Assembly: GCA_947184155.2 (NCBI GenBank)
Contig: CAMXCT020003446.1
Span: 1-64,000, forward strand
Direction: 5' to 3'
Length of the DNA: 64,000 bases
Source of the DNA: Cladocopium goreaui
Taxonomy: Eukaryota; Sar; Dinophyceae; Suessiales; Symbiodiniaceae
The position numbers and the translations under genes are program-made. Positions 29,618 to 42,560 of this stretch are shown in pieces. Within the stretch, counting starts at the first letter, position 1, and each line of letters begins with the position of its first letter. Under the pieces are notes generated by a model. That model was not told the DNA's origin. It was given only the letters and a program-made list of their open reading frames with translations, and made no database searches.

Positions 29618-31959
29618 AGTTATAGCTCTGGCTAGACTAAATTTAAATCCTATCTATTAGTTAATATATTGTTTCCTGACTATGAGATAGAACGCTTGTT
29701 TTTTACTATTAGGTAAAACAGCTGTTTTACCTAATAGTCAGAATGGTCAAACAATCTATTTTTCTGTAGGTTATTGACATGAAAAAGGTTTTTGCCTGCA
29801 GGTTTATTTCATGAATAAGCTACGTTTTTTTTGGGCTGTTTCTTTGAAAACCATCCTTGTTTATCAACAACCTCAAAGACGTTCAACATTTTGTGGATAC
29901 AATTGAAAACAAAAGTTGATTTTTTTCAAAAACATTTCACATAAGACCGCAAGTATCACTTGAGTCACTTGAGGTGTCTTTTCCGATTTTGTGCTCAAAA
30001 CTGTTTCATGATCTTGTGGTGAAGCTTTTGCAATTTCTGGAGCCCCGCTGTTTCACTTGCTTAGCTAGATCAAATACAAGAGCATTAGCCTGGAAATGGA
30101 ACCTATGTTGGGGCCATCCCACACATTTTTAGCATGTGTATTTTGGCCCACGTTGGGAAATTTGGTGGATCGGCTATGCTTGGCCTATGCTGAACAAAAA
30201 GCCTTAATTCGGGCTTGCGTTCAGCCAATTTCAACCCAGACTTAAGAAAAATTAGGTCTGGGCTGTTTTTTTTACATGTCCAGCCTTGTTGGGCTTATCC
30301 TGTGCCAAATTGGAAATATGTTGGGCCTATCTTGAAGCATTTGGCACATCCACTCCTTGGCTACATTTCGCCATTTCTCATTAACTAAAATCAAATTTGA
30401 CATGTTTCACATTTTGCTGGCTAAAAATGAGGTTGTGCAGCCACATGCAAATATTTCAGAGGGATCTTGTATTGGATGGGGCAAACCAACGCGAGATGCA
30501 AACCAACACACTCTATATATATATATATGTGTGTGTGTGTATGTCTGTATGTGTGTATAAACCTGTTTTGCAACAATGGCAACGATTAGTTTTTTCTGGG
30601 TGCCAAACCAGCGCAGGATGAAAACCAAAAACAAACATTCTCTTCATCAAAAAAACTCCTCGTATTCAAATGCAAGACCAAACAAACAAGATGCTAAATC
30701 AAAAATTGTATAAACAATGGTTGAACATAAAATTTGCCAGCTGCATTGGCCTAGAAAAAATATGAAAAAGCTTTGAATTCATGGGTGTTCATGGATGTTC
30801 GTGGGTGCTCATGGGATCGTTGTTCATGTGTGTTTGTCTGAGTTTGTTTTTGCAGCCACCTTTTTTGGGAGATAAGAAAATTAAGAGGAGGTCCCTGAGT
30901 GATTGTTCAACCTTGGGCTTGATTGTTTTTTGCCTTTTTCTGCCGTAAATTCAGGGAGAACCCCAAGTGATTGGCAAACCCTGGGTTTGAAATGCATTTT
31001 GCGAAATCACTTTAATGGTGGGCAATCGCAAATTTATAAACCGAAAAATGTCACTGCTGGATGGCCTTTCACTTGTAGTGGTGGGCAAAAAAAGTTCGAA
31101 CAAGTGCTTGGTGAGAATTGGTTGTATTATGTTGTATTCAATTTTTCTTTTCTGGGTAATGTTGGTTAATCCAGGACACACAAGTGGTGGTTTTGCTTAA
31201 TGCGCCGCCTTTGGAATGCAGCAACTGTGCCTTAGCGACCTCTGCTGCAACCTTCTGACCCATCATTGAGGGGCCACTAGCCTTGACATTTATCCCCATT
31301 AAAAAAACATCCAAACCCCAAGATTTTCCGATGCCTTGGGGTGTTCAGCCTTCATATTTTTTTAATTTTTCATAAGGTAATTAAACCCAACATTTACTTC
31401 TCATTTGGGGCTCCCCAAACTTCAAATTGATTGAACAAGAATAGGGCCAACCCAGAGCCAATGTATCACTAGAGGATTGTTTTTTTGGAATCTATTTTGG
31501 AAAAAACATGCAGCCCAACTCGCAGTGAATCAATCACTTGGGCCTTCCCAGATTTCAAATTTATGCCCTGGAAGAGATTGATGCAATTGTTTTGCATGAC
31601 TTGTGGCTCCCCAGCCATCAATTTCATTGACGCAAACATGGAAAAGTCTCGCCCAGGAAGGGTGGTTTGATAGCCTTTTTTCAAAAAGAACTATGTTCTG
31701 ACCATGTTTTGGGAAAAACATGATTTTTCTTTTAAACTTACACCCCCGTAGACCCCAAACAGTCCTTCCATATCCTTTGCAGCGTCTGTGTGCATGTTTT
31801 TCGATACTAGCTCCTGATGCTGGCAATTTTTCATCCATGTCAATTCAGAACAACAAGCAACATTTTCACATGCCACACGGTTACGATTATTTTTGCCACG
31901 GCGGCATTTGCATCTGGGACAAAAAGAGACAAGGTAGGAGAGCAGTCGGAGACAAATGT

Positions 31960-33540
31960 TAAAACGCACAAAATCATGGTGGAGCCTGATTTTATCTTGA
32001 GACAACGATTAAGAAAACATAAAGGGAATAGAAAGAACAGAGACAAGCACGAAACACAAATAAAATCATGATGAAACTAGAACAGGACACCGCCACAAAG
32101 GAAGACATATGATTGGAGACAAATGACTTCGGAGACAGATGCGAGCACAAGACAGATAGTGAGACACAAAGGATGGAAGACACACAAATGCGAACAGGCG
32201 GAAGAGCCGGACACCACCACTAAGGCAGACCGATGATTGGAGACTAAATGATTGGGAGACGGAAAAATTGGGAGACGCATGGCGAGACAAGTGAAAGCAC
32301 AGAAAAAAACACCCGAAGAGCCAAACTAGGCACACAAGGCAGGAGAGACACGCGGAAGCCGGGCAACACTAGTCAGACTGGGAGACACATGAAGCGAACG
32401 AAGAAAGAACGACATCCGGAAAAAATAAACGGAGAAAGTAAAGAGAGACATCTGGAGAAAAAAACAACTTGAGGGTCGGAAATGCGGAGATGAATGAAGG
32501 GAGACAGTGAAGAGAGACATCCAAAGAGCCAGGCACCACCAGCCGACTGGGAGACAGAGACATGTGAAGACCGGAGGCCACCAGCCAGACTGGGAGACAA
32601 ATGAAGGGAGACAAGTGAAGGCAGAGATCCGGAGAGCCGGACACCATCAGCCCAGAGAGACAAATGAAGGGAGACAAGTGAAAACAAAGATCCGGAGAGC
32701 TGGACACCACCAGCCAGACTGGGAGGCATATGAATGGAAAGCCGGACGCCACCAGCCAGACCGGGAGACAAATGAAGGGAGACAAGTGAAGACCGACATC
32801 CAGAGAGCCGGACACCACCAGCCAGAAAGCCACATGAAGGGATACAAGTGCAGACAAAGATTCGGGGAGCCGGACACCACCAGCGAGACTGGGAGACAAA
32901 TCAAGGGAGACAAGTGAAGACATAGATCCACAGAGCCAGACACCACCAGTGAGACTGCGAGACAAATGATGGGACACAAGTGAAGACAGACATCCAGAGA
33001 GCCGGACACCACCAGCCATGCAGACTGGAAGTGAAGACAGAGATCCGGAGAGCCGGACACCACCAGCCAGACTAGGAAACAAATGAAAGGAGACAAGTGA
33101 AGACAGAGACAGACGGGGAGACAAGTGAAGGAAGACAAGTGAAGGGAGACAAGTCAAGACAGAGATCTGGAGAGCCGGACAACACCAGCCAGAGAGACAG
33201 ACCCATGAAAGGAGACAAGTGAAGACAGAGATCCGGAGAGCCGGATATCACCAGCCAGGCAAGGAGACAAACGAAGGGAGACAAGTGGAGACAGAGATCT
33301 GGAGAGCCGGACACCACCAGCCAGACTGGGAAACAAATGAAAGGAGGCAAGTGAAGACAGAGATCCAGAGAGCCGGACACAACCAGCCAGGCTGGGAGAC
33401 AAATGAAGGGAGACAAGTGAAGACCGACATCAAGAGAGCCGGACACACCACCAGGTTTGGGAAACAAATGAGGGAGACAAGTGAAGACAGAGATCCGGAG
33501 AGCCGGACACAACACCAGCCAGAGTGGGAAACATATGTAC
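31960..33540. repeat. about 66-bp minisatellite, E2 core, first block
   Basis: Units contain GAGACAAGTGAAGACAGAGA, TCCGGAGAGCCGGACACCAC and CAGCCAGACTGGGAGACAAA. The edge near 32000 is strongly degenerate. Long Ser/Leu/Pro minus-strand ORFs are artefacts of the array. Confidence 0.9.
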
Positions 33541-34215
33541 TTGGAGGGCCGGAGGTGGTTATAAGTACTTAGTGCGGATAGTGAACTTAGTAAGCTAGTT
33601 ACTAAATGCCGTATGTTAACTTATAAGTTGTCTATGTTAACCTATATACGCACTAACTTGCTTGTGCGACATAGGCTGCTTAGCTAAGTACATAGGCCTT
33701 ATCCCAAATGGATAATATCTTTGCTAAGTAACTAGGGTAGCTATATGTACTTAACAGTCCACTTACTGGAGTTAGCTGTAAGTTGCCTAACTGAGATAGG
33801 CCACTTGGCGCTATGTCCTGTAACCAGCTTGGGGTACTTAGCCTTATCCTGGCTAAGTGGACTTAGCTCTGGTACTTCTGTCCTTCAAGAATTTGGTGGA
33901 AACACAAGATCCGCCGGTAGATTTTCGTGGAAACACAAAATTCCTGTCTGGATTTTCGTGGAAACACAAAATTTCCAATCAACATTTTCGTGGAAACACA
34001 AAATTCGAAATCACACTTGGCGGAAACACAAAAAGCGTCGCGCTGTCTGCTAAGTCCAGTAAGTTAACTTAACCCAGATAGGCTAAGTGGGCTAAGTGAG
34101 TTACATAAGTGTGCCAAGTACAGTCCCAGTAAGTGGGCTAAGTGCCTTAGGCTAAGTGCATTATATACATAGTATGTTTTCTATCTACTTAGTATCTTCG
34201 CCATGTACTTATAAC
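33541..34215. other. TAAGTxxACTTAG-rich spacer with a TTTTCGTGGAAACACAAAAT repeat
   Basis: Between two satellite blocks is a region rich in short inverted words (GCTAAGTG, CTTAGC, AGTAAG). It encloses about five copies of a roughly 32-bp unit (TTTTCGTGGAAACACAAAAT) at 33890-34040. No gene seen. Confidence 0.6.
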
Positions 34216-37200
34216 CAACCCTGGCCCTCCAAGTAGGGAGACAAATGAAAGGAGACAAGTGAAGACAGAGATCCGGAGAGCCGGACACCACCAGCCAGAC
34301 TGGGAGACAAATGAAAGGAGACAAGTGAAGACAAACATCCAGAAAGCCAGACACCACCAGCCAGCCTGGGATACAAATAACCCGAGACAAGTGAACACAG
34401 ACATCCGGAGAGCTGGATACCACCAGCCAGACAAGGAGACAAATAAAGCGGGACAAGTGAAGAGGGAGACAGACTGGGAGACAAGTGAAGGGAGACAAGT
34501 GAAGACAGAGATCCGCAGAGCAGGACAACACCAGCCAGACCGGGAGACAAATGAAGGGAGACAAGTGAAGACAGAGATCCGGAGAGCCGGACACCACCAG
34601 CGCGACTGCAAGACAACTCGAGACAAGTGAAGACAGAGATCGGGGGAGCCGGACATCACCAGCCAGACTGGGAGACAAATGAAGCGGTACAAGTGAAGAC
34701 AGAGATCCGGAGAGCCGGACACCACCAGCCAGACTGGGAGACAAATGAAGGGAAACAAGTGAAGACAAAGATCCGGAGAGCCGGACACCACCAGCCAGAC
34801 GGGGAAACAAATGAAAGGAGGCAAGTGAAGACAAAGATCCGGAGAGCCGGACATCGCCAGCCAGACCGGGAGACAAATCAAGGGAGACAAGTGAAGACAG
34901 AGATCCGGAAAGCCGGACACCACCAGCCAGACTAGGAGACAAATGAAGGGAGAGCCGGACACCACAGGGAGACAAATGAAAGGAGACAAGTGAAGACAGA
35001 GATCCGGAGAGCCGGACACCACCAGCCAGACTGGGAAACAAATGAAGGGAAGAGCCGGACAACACCAGCCAGCAAGGAGACAAATGAAGGGAGACAAGTG
35101 AAGAGATCCGGAGAGCCGGACACCACCATGAAAGGAGACAAATGAAGAGATCCGGAGAGCCGGACACCACCAGCCAGACTGGGAGACACATGAAAGGAGA
35201 CAAGTGAAGACAAAGATCCGAACAGCTGGACACAACCAGCCAGACTGCGAGACAAAAATGAAGGGAGACAAGTGAAGACAGAGATCCGAAGAGCCGGACA
35301 CCACCAGCCAGACTGGGAGACACATGAAGGGAGACAAGTGAAGAGATCCGGAGAGGCGGACACCACCAGCGAGACTGGGAGACAAATCAAGGGAGACAAG
35401 TGAAGCAGAGATCCGGAGAGCCGGGCACCACCAGCCAGACTGGGAGACAAATGTAAGGAGACAAGTGAAGACAGAGATCCGGAGAGCCGGACACCACCAG
35501 CCAGATTTGGGAGACAAATGAAAGGAGACAAGTGAAGACAGAGATCCGGAGAGCCGGACACCACCAGCGCGACTGCAAGACAACTCGAGACAAGTGAAGA
35601 CAGAGATCGGGGGAGCCGGACACCACCAGCCAGACTGGGAGACAAATCAAGGGAGACAAGTCAAGACAGAGATCCGGAGAGCCGGACACCACCAGCCAGA
35701 CTGGGAGACACATGAAAGGAGACAAGTGAAGGCCAGACGGGGAGACAAATGGAGGGAGACAAGTGAAGATAGAGATCCGGAGAGCCGGGCACCACCAGCC
35801 AGACTGGGAGACAAATGGAAGGAGACAAGTGAAGACAAAGCTTTGGAGAGCCGGACTAAACCAGCCAGACTGGGAAACAAATGAAGGGAAGAGCCGGACA
35901 CCACCAGCCAGACTGGGAGACAAATGAAGGGAGACAAGTGAAGACAGAGATCCGGAGACAAATGAAAGGAGCCATATTAGTACTAAGACTGCTCAAAGCT
36001 GAGATAAGCAATTCAACCAGCCACGTCAAGGAATATAAGAAGCTTTCTAGGAGTGACACATAGGAAGACTCCAACAATCCGAAAAGTGTATGCATGTACC
36101 ATATCAATATGTCGTACAAGCACGAAACCAACGATTTTGAAGCAGTGCAAAACACACAAGCTTTGCCAGCGTGTCCTCCTAGTACACTTTCCCATGATAT
36201 CATCTGTCACACCGTGGATGCCGGAAGTTTGCAAGGCTGTCCCGATCTGCAGTGCTTGCACCAGTGAGTTGAAAAACAACTATATGCAACGATCAGGGAA
36301 CGATCAAGTTTCAACAAGTCAAGACAGAGATCCGGAGAGCCGGACAACACCAGCCAGACCAGGAGACAAATGAAGGGAGACAAGTGAAGACAGAGATCCG
36401 GAGAGCCGGACACCACCAGCGCGACTGCAAGACAACTCGAGACAAGTGAAGACAGAGATCGGGGGAGCCGGACACCACCAGCCAGACTGGGAGACAAATC
36501 AAGGGAGACAAGTCAAGACAGAGATCCGGAGAGCCGGACACCACCAGCCAGACTGGGAGACACATGAAAGGAGACAAGTGAAGGCCAGACGGGGAGACAA
36601 ATGGAGGGAGACAAGTGAAGATAGAGATCCGGAGAGCCGGGCACCACCAGCCAGACTGGGAGACAAATGGAAGGAGACAAGTGAAGACAAAGCTTTGGAG
36701 AGCCGGACTAAACCAGCCAGACTGGGAAACAAATGAAGGGAAGAGCCGGACACCACCAGCCAGACTGGGAGACAAATGAAGGGAGACAAGTGAAGACAGA
36801 GATCCGGAGACAAATGAAAGGAGCCATATTAGTACTAAGACTGCTCAAAGCTGAGATAAGCAATTCAACCAGCCACGTCAAGGAATATAAGAAGCTTTCT
36901 AGGAGTGACACATAGGAAGACTCCAACAATCCGAAAAGTGTATGCATGTACCATATCAATATGTCGTACAAGCACGAAACCAACGATTTTGAAGCAGTGC
37001 AAAACACACAAGCTTTGCCAGCGTGTCCTCCTAGTACACTTTCCCATGATATCATCTGTCACACCGTGGATGCCGGAAGTTTGCAAGGCTGTCCCGATCT
37101 GCAGTGCTTGCACCAGTGAGTTGAAAAACAACTATATGCAACGATCAGGGAACGATCAAGTTTCAACAAGTCAAGACAGAGATCCGGAGAGCCGGACAAC

Positions 37201-37272
37201 ACCAGCCAGACCAGGAGACAAATGAAGGGAGACAAGTGAAGACAGAGATCCGGAGAGCCGGACACCACCAGC
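34216..37272. repeat. about 66-bp minisatellite, E2 core, second block
   Basis: Same unit and orientation as 31960-33540, including the exact 852-bp duplication described separately. Confidence 0.9.
35525..37272. repeat. 852-bp tandem duplication inside the minisatellite
   Basis: About 35525-36376 and 36377-37228 read as the same sequence, continuing to 37272. Each copy includes a non-satellite fragment of about 360 bp (35970-36325 and 36822-37177) with no recognisable product. Confidence 0.85.
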
Positions 37273-37465
37273 CTGTGTGTAAAAGGGTTGGTGTGTAAAA
37301 GTGTTTCTGTGTAAAGGTGTTTGTGTGTGTAAAGGTGTCTGTGTGTAAAAGGGTCTGTGTGTAAAAACATTTCTGTGTAAAGATGTTTGTGTGTAAAGGC
37401 GTCTGTGTGCAAGAGGGTCTGTGTGTAAAAGTGTTTGTGTGCAAAGGTGTTTGTGTTTAACAGCG
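37273..37465. repeat. GTGTGTAAAAGTGTTT-type repeat, minus orientation
   Basis: About twelve 15- to 16-bp units; the complement (AAACACTTTTACACAC) resembles the AGAAGCTTTTACACAC family. The inverted form occurs at 38556-38665. Confidence 0.85.
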
Positions 37466-37469
37466 TTTG

Positions 37470-37478
37470 CGTGTCTTC

Positions 37479-37513
<35 letters not shown>

Positions 37514-37525
37514 GTCTCTTTCTCT
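37470..37525. repeat. CT-rich microsatellite
   Basis: (TC)n with TTTCTCTC interruptions. Confidence 0.85.
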
Positions 37526-37764
37526 CCCTATCTTGCAATCAAAGATACATACTAACACGATTACAACATAATTCCCTATTTTGCAAGACTTTATCATGTA
37601 TTTCTTCCTTTCTGTGTAGTGCTCTACGACCTCCACAGTTACATATCTCAATATACTTCTCTTCGCTCTCGGGCCATCCGTCGTCTAGTTTGGGAAAAAA
37701 AATCAAAAAAATCCCCAGACAGTTTACTGTTGGGGTTCTCAATTCTCTCTTAAGAGGTGCCCGC

Positions 37765-38180
37765 CTCTGTCCAGGTGGTGGTGTCCGGCTCCCCCGATGT
37801 GTCCGAATTCATTTGTCTCCCAGTCTGGCTGGTGGTGTCCGGCTCTCTGGATCTCTTGTCTCCCTCCATTTGTCTCCCAGTCTGGCTGGTGGTGTCCGGC
37901 TCTCCGGATCTCTATCTTCACTTGTCTCCCTTCATTTGTCTTTGCGTCTGGCTGGTGGTGTCCTGCTCTCCGGATCTCTGTCTTCACTTGTCTCCCTTTA
38001 TTTGTTTCCGGATCTCTGTCTTCACTTGTCTCCCTTCATTTGTCTCCCAGTCTGGCTGGTGGTGTCCGGCTCCCCCGATCTCTGTCTTCACTTGTCTCGA
38101 GTTGTCTTGCAGTCGCGCTGGTGGTGTCCGGCTCTCCGGATCTCTGTCTTCACTTGTCTCCTTTCATTTGTCTCCCAAAT
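37765..38180. repeat. minisatellite of the E2 core in inverted orientation
   Basis: Reads GTCTCCC, CAGTCTGGCTGGTGGTGTCC and GGATCTCTGTCTTCACTTG, the complement of the block ending at 37272. The two orientations meet around 37270-37765. Confidence 0.9.
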
Positions 38181-38555
38181 CTGTGAGCCGGGAGCGGGAG
38201 AGGACTCTACTCGTGAACTTGTCATAGTTGATCTCCGAACGAGAGAACATATGACGCTGGTCAACAAATCGGTGTAAGTCTTTCGGGACATGCCAGAGCG
38301 CAGCAGGCTGAGTTTGAGGGCCAGTCCAGCGGACATAACGTTGCAGTCTGTTTCCACTTTTAGGCGTCAGGCCTCTGGAAGATGGGATGATGACGTCAAG
38401 CCTGGCTCCGGCTGGCTGAAGGCCACGCATGACATCTGGTTCCACTGTCCCCATTTGATAGCCACGAATTGCTTCCGTGAAACAGCCGGCGGCCTGCAAG
38501 TCTTCATCAAGGTCTGGTGTAGACCATTGACTTTCTTGTCAGTGAACTTGACGCT
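38181..38555. other. unique fragment, possible gene relic
   Basis: Non-repetitive sequence between satellites. Two minus-strand frames each look partly coding (AALWHVPKDLHRFVDQRHMF; AGCFTEAIRGYQMGTVEPDV), but neither is long enough to recognise. It may be a captured piece of a retroelement or gene. Confidence 0.3.
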
Positions 38556-38665
38556 TTTACACACAGACACCTTTACACACACAAACACCTTTACACAGAA
38601 ACACTTTTACACACAGACCCTTTTACACACAGACCCTCTTACACAGAAATGTTTTTACACACAAA
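38556..38665. repeat. AAACACTTTTACACAC-type repeat
   Basis: 15- to 16-bp units ending at the assembly gap; complement of 37273-37465. Confidence 0.85.
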
Positions 38666-39028
38666 NNNNNNNNNNNNNNNNNNNNNNNNNNNNNNNNNNN
38701 NNNNNNNNNNNNNNNNNNNNNNNNNNNNNNNNNNNNNNNNNNNNNNNNNNNNNNNNNNNNNNNNNNNNNNNNNNNNNNNNNNNNNNNNNNNNNNNNNNNN
38801 NNNNNNNNNNNNNNNNNNNNNNNNNNNNNNNNNNNNNNNNNNNNNNNNNNNNNNNNNNNNNNNNNNNNNNNNNNNNNNNNNNNNNNNNNNNNNNNNNNNN
38901 NNNNNNNNNNNNNNNNNNNNNNNNNNNNNNNNNNNNNNNNNNNNNNNNNNNNNNNNNNNNNNNNNNNNNNNNNNNNNNNNNNNNNNNNNNNNNNNNNNNN
39001 NNNNNNNNNNNNNNNNNNNNNNNNNNNN
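38666..39028. other. assembly gap (run of N)
   Basis: 363 undetermined bases. It lies between a minisatellite and the start of the E2 right arm, so the true distance is unknown. ORFs translated across it are meaningless. Confidence 0.99.
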
Positions 39029-40563
39029 AAAAGGCTATCAAACCACCCTTCCTGGGAGAGACTTTTCCATGTTTGTGTCAATGAAGTTGCTGGCTGGGGA
39101 GCCACAAGTCATGCAAAACAATTGCATCAATCTTTTCCAGGGCATAAATTTGAAATCTGGAAAGGCCCAAGTGATTGATTCACTGCGAGTTGGGCTGCAT
39201 GTTTTTTTCCAAAATAGATTCCAAAAAAACAATCCTCTAGTGATACATTGGCTCTGGGTTGGCCCTATTCTTGTTCAATCAATTTGAAGTTTGGGGAGCC
39301 CCAAATGAGAAGTAAATGTTGGGTTTAATTACCTTATGAAAAATTAAAAAATATGAAGGCTGAACACCCCAAGGCATCGGAAAATCTTGGGGTTTGGATG
39401 TTTTTTTTATGGGGATAAATGTCAAGGCTAGTGGCCCCTCAATGATGGGTCAGAAGGTTGCAGCAGAGGTCGCTAAGGCACAGTTGCTGCATTCCAAAGG
39501 CGGCGCATTAAGCAAAACCACCACTTGTGTGTCCTGGATTGCTTTTACAACCAATCATCGCACAGCATTTGATCATTTTTTTTTGCCCGTCACTACTTTT
39601 TACAAGCAAGACCCCATCCAACCTTGGTTTTTAGTCTATAAAATTGTTGCTGCCCCGCATTCCAATTGATTTCGCAAAATGCCTTGGGGTTCTCCAGCCT
39701 GAAATGTAGTACCAATCCCGCCCAAGGCTGAACTTTCACTCAAGGACCTCCATCTCAATTCCGATTTTTCAAGTTCAAAAAAGGCCGGCGGCGCAAGAAC
39801 AAACAAACAAAAACACATGAACGCTCATGAACACCCATGAGAAACCATGAGCACCCAGGAGAACCCATGAATTCACATGTATTCCTGTGATGTTCTCATG
39901 TTTTTTTCGAACCAATGCAGCTGGCAAATTATATGTTCAACCATTGTTTATACAATTTTTGATTTAGCATCTTGTTTGTTTGGTCTTGCGTTTTAATACA
40001 AGGTGTTTTTTTTTATGTTTTTGTTTTTATGAAAAAAATGTTTGTTTTTGGTGTCTCATCATGTGCTGGCTTGGCATCCAGAAAACATATCAATTGCCAT
40101 TGTTGCAAAACAGAACTATACATACACAAATATATATATACATATGTAAATATATATATATATATGAGTATATATATATATATATATTGATATCGTTTTT
40201 TGCATCCAGCGTTGGTTTGCCCCGTCCAATACAATGTCCCTGGACAACCTCATTTTTAGCCAGCAAAATGTGAAAAATGTCATATTTAATTTTAGTTGGT
40301 GAGAAATGGCGAAATGTAGCCAAGGAGTGGATGTGCCAAATGCTTCAAGATAGGCCCAATATACTCCCAATTTGGCACAGGACAAGCCCAACAAGGCTGG
40401 ACATGTCAAAAAAAAGGTTCTGTTCAACCCAGACCTAATTTTTCTTAAGTCTGGGTTGAAATTGGCTGAGCACAAGCCCGAATTAAGGCTTTTTGTTCAG
40501 CATAGGCCAAGCATAGGCCCAGCAGAGCCACCAAATTTCCCAACGTGGGCCAAAATACACATG

Positions 40564-41410
40564 GGTGTTGATCAAAATAAAGGTTCCTGGGGAAGGTACA
40601 ACCGCCGAGCAACCGCCAACCAACCGCGTTCCGAAAGGTGACAATCGCGGAAGGGTTTTGTGCTATCCGATGCCATGTTGTACAGAAAATGCAATACACA
40701 TTTCTAAATACACAGACGGATGCGCAAGTCACAAGCCTGCGCAGCGTTCAATCCAGACAGAATGGCACACTGGTGCGACATGTAAGTGGGCAAGAGGCAT
40801 GGCATGGGCTAGTGACTACATTGGGGGGTTCCTCAATCGCCTCACAATCGCGGATCAATCGCGGATTTTTCGATCAAATATGGAAAACCATGTCGGCCAA
40901 AAGTCCAACTCCACACAGCTTCCTGCGCTCGCGATATGGTGGTCACAGCCTCCTGAGCTCGCAATATGGCGATCAGGCCCAGGCACACTCCACAGCCTCC
41001 TGAGCTCGCGATATGGCGATCGGGTCCAGGCACAGTCCACATCCACCGGAGCTTGCGATCTGCAGTTCGCGTCCAGGCATGGCAGCATCCGGAGCTGGCA
41101 GAGAGGAAGGCAAGCAGGCGAAGGAGAAGAAGGAGAAGAAGGAGAAGGCCCGGCACCTCTGTTAAAATCTAGAGACCCTCTCCTGGCAGGTGGGGAAAAA
41201 ACCTGCAAAGCCCAGCACACAAGACTGCAGCACGGACACATACAAAAGCAATTATATAACATCTATGATTTTCTCCCATGTACACAGTAGACGACTGCAT
41301 CAATCGCAAACCAATCGCCGAGCAATCGCGATGCAGCGTTTTACAGTCGCGGATGTCAAGATATACATACCCATTCATAATTCTTAGACTTGCATTTGCG
41401 ATCGGCCCCC
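40564..41410. mobile_element. 847-bp nested non-autonomous element, 6-bp TSD
   Basis: The insertion is bounded by CACATG at 40558-40563 and 41411-41416. The homologous E2 left arm (about 30126-30155, complement) has the uninterrupted site with a single CACATG, so insertion is directly visible. Ends are GGTGTTGATC and, inverted, GGGGCCGATC: a weak 10-bp terminal inverted repeat (7 of 10). Sub-terminal CAATCGC(G) words are frequent at both ends. No transposase ORF is present. The superfamily is not identifiable from this alone. Confidence 0.8.
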
Positions 41411-41932
41411 ACATGCTAAAAATGTGTGGGATAGCCCCAACATAGGTTCCATTTCCAGGCTAATGCTCTTGTATTTGATCTAGCTAAGCAAGTGAAACAG
41501 CGGGGCTCCAGAAATTCCCAAAGCTTCACCACAAGATCATGAAACAATTTTGAACACAAAATCGAAAAAGACACCTCAGTGCTCAAGTGACACTTGCTTT
41601 CTTATGTGAAGTGTTTTTGAAAAACATTTCAACTTTTGTTTTCAATTGTATCCACAAAATGTTGAACGTCTTTGAGGTTGTTGATAAACAAGGATGGTTT
41701 TCAAAGAAACAGCCTGAAAAAACGTAGCTTATTCATGAAAATAAAATACAGGAAAAAAGGTTATTGATGCAAATAACCTACAGAAAAAAAAGATATTCAC
41801 TAGAATAGCCTATTTAGGCAAGCTGAGAAACAACCTAACAGTCAGAAACCAAATAAACTAATAGATTGAAAATAACCTTCAAAACTGAATTAACCCTGAT
41901 ATATAAGATTTAGTCTAACCAGAGCTATCGGG

Positions 41933-42290
41933 AAGTTGAAGATGTGAAAACGAAGCTTTTGTGCGAGACTTCCTTCAAAAACCAACGACTTGAAGTTGTC
42001 CAAATGAAGCCTGAACTGTCAGCTAGTGCGCCGCCGATCCGAGAATGATCACGATCACCGCCGGGACCGTCTCGCAACCGCCGCGCGGACAAGCTTCCAC
42101 ATCCATCTTCCGAGGCACGTTTTGACCTGCAAAACACAACATTTCGTGCATCCGCTATCTCTCAAAAACGCATCTCGTGCGAGCCTTCCCTCAAAAAGTG
42201 AAAGTTGAAGATGTGAAAACGAAGCTTTCGTGCGAGATACCCTCAACAAGTGAAAGTTGAAGATGTGAAAACGAAGCTTTTGTAGACTTC
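41933..42290. repeat. 50-bp minisatellite continued
   Basis: One more higher-order unit of the 28621-29617 family, right of E2. Confidence 0.85.
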
Positions 42291-42475
42291 TATGCTATCA
42301 GAGCTCTCTTCTATCAGACTTCTCTGCTATCAGACTTCTCTTCTATCAGACGTCTCTGCTATCAGACTTCTCTTCTATCAGACGTCTCTGCTTTCAGACT
42401 TCTCTGCTATCAGACTTCTCTGCTATCAGACGTCTCTGCTATCAGACTTCTCTGCTATCAGACCTCTTGCCATTA
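42291..42475. repeat. 16-bp minisatellite CTATCAGACTTCTCTG
   Basis: About eleven units with T/G and C/G alternatives (CTATCAGACGTCTCTG). No relation to the HindIII-containing 16-mer beyond period. Confidence 0.9.
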
Positions 42476-42560
42476 AAAAAATACGTAACACGGAAGCATA
42501 GACTCCTAAACTTCCTTTGATGAATGAAAATTGTTAATTACTTGGAATGAAATGGAATTA

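Larger units (their letters stand above)
29618..41932. mobile_element. foldback-like element E2 with minisatellite core
   Basis: Same family as E1. The left end carries ATAGCTCTGGCTAGACTAAAT (from 29621) and the right end its inverted form (ending AGAGCTATCGGG at 41932). The left arm 29618-31690 and right arm 39029-41932 are inverted copies; both contain the same GGCTATCAAACCACCC and CCATGAGCACCCATGA segments and an AT/GT microsatellite at corresponding places. The 31.7-39.0 kb interior is satellite, unique fragments and an assembly gap. It interrupts the 50-bp minisatellite field, which continues at 41933. The right arm carries an 847-bp nested insertion. Confidence 0.65.

Noticed and set aside
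32369-36800. Long minus-strand Leu/Ser/Pro/Cys-rich ORFs resembling secreted or membrane proteins
   Set aside because: Entirely within the 66-bp minisatellite; the apparent signal-like hydrophobicity is repeat-driven.
38290-39287. ORFs crossing 38666-39028
   Set aside because: The interval is undetermined sequence, so the frame is not meaningful.
25270-40190. (TA)n/(GT)n tracts at about 25270, 27300, 30515 and 40120 as separate features
   Set aside because: They are the same microsatellite at equivalent positions in the inverted arms of E1 and E2, so they are covered by those entries.
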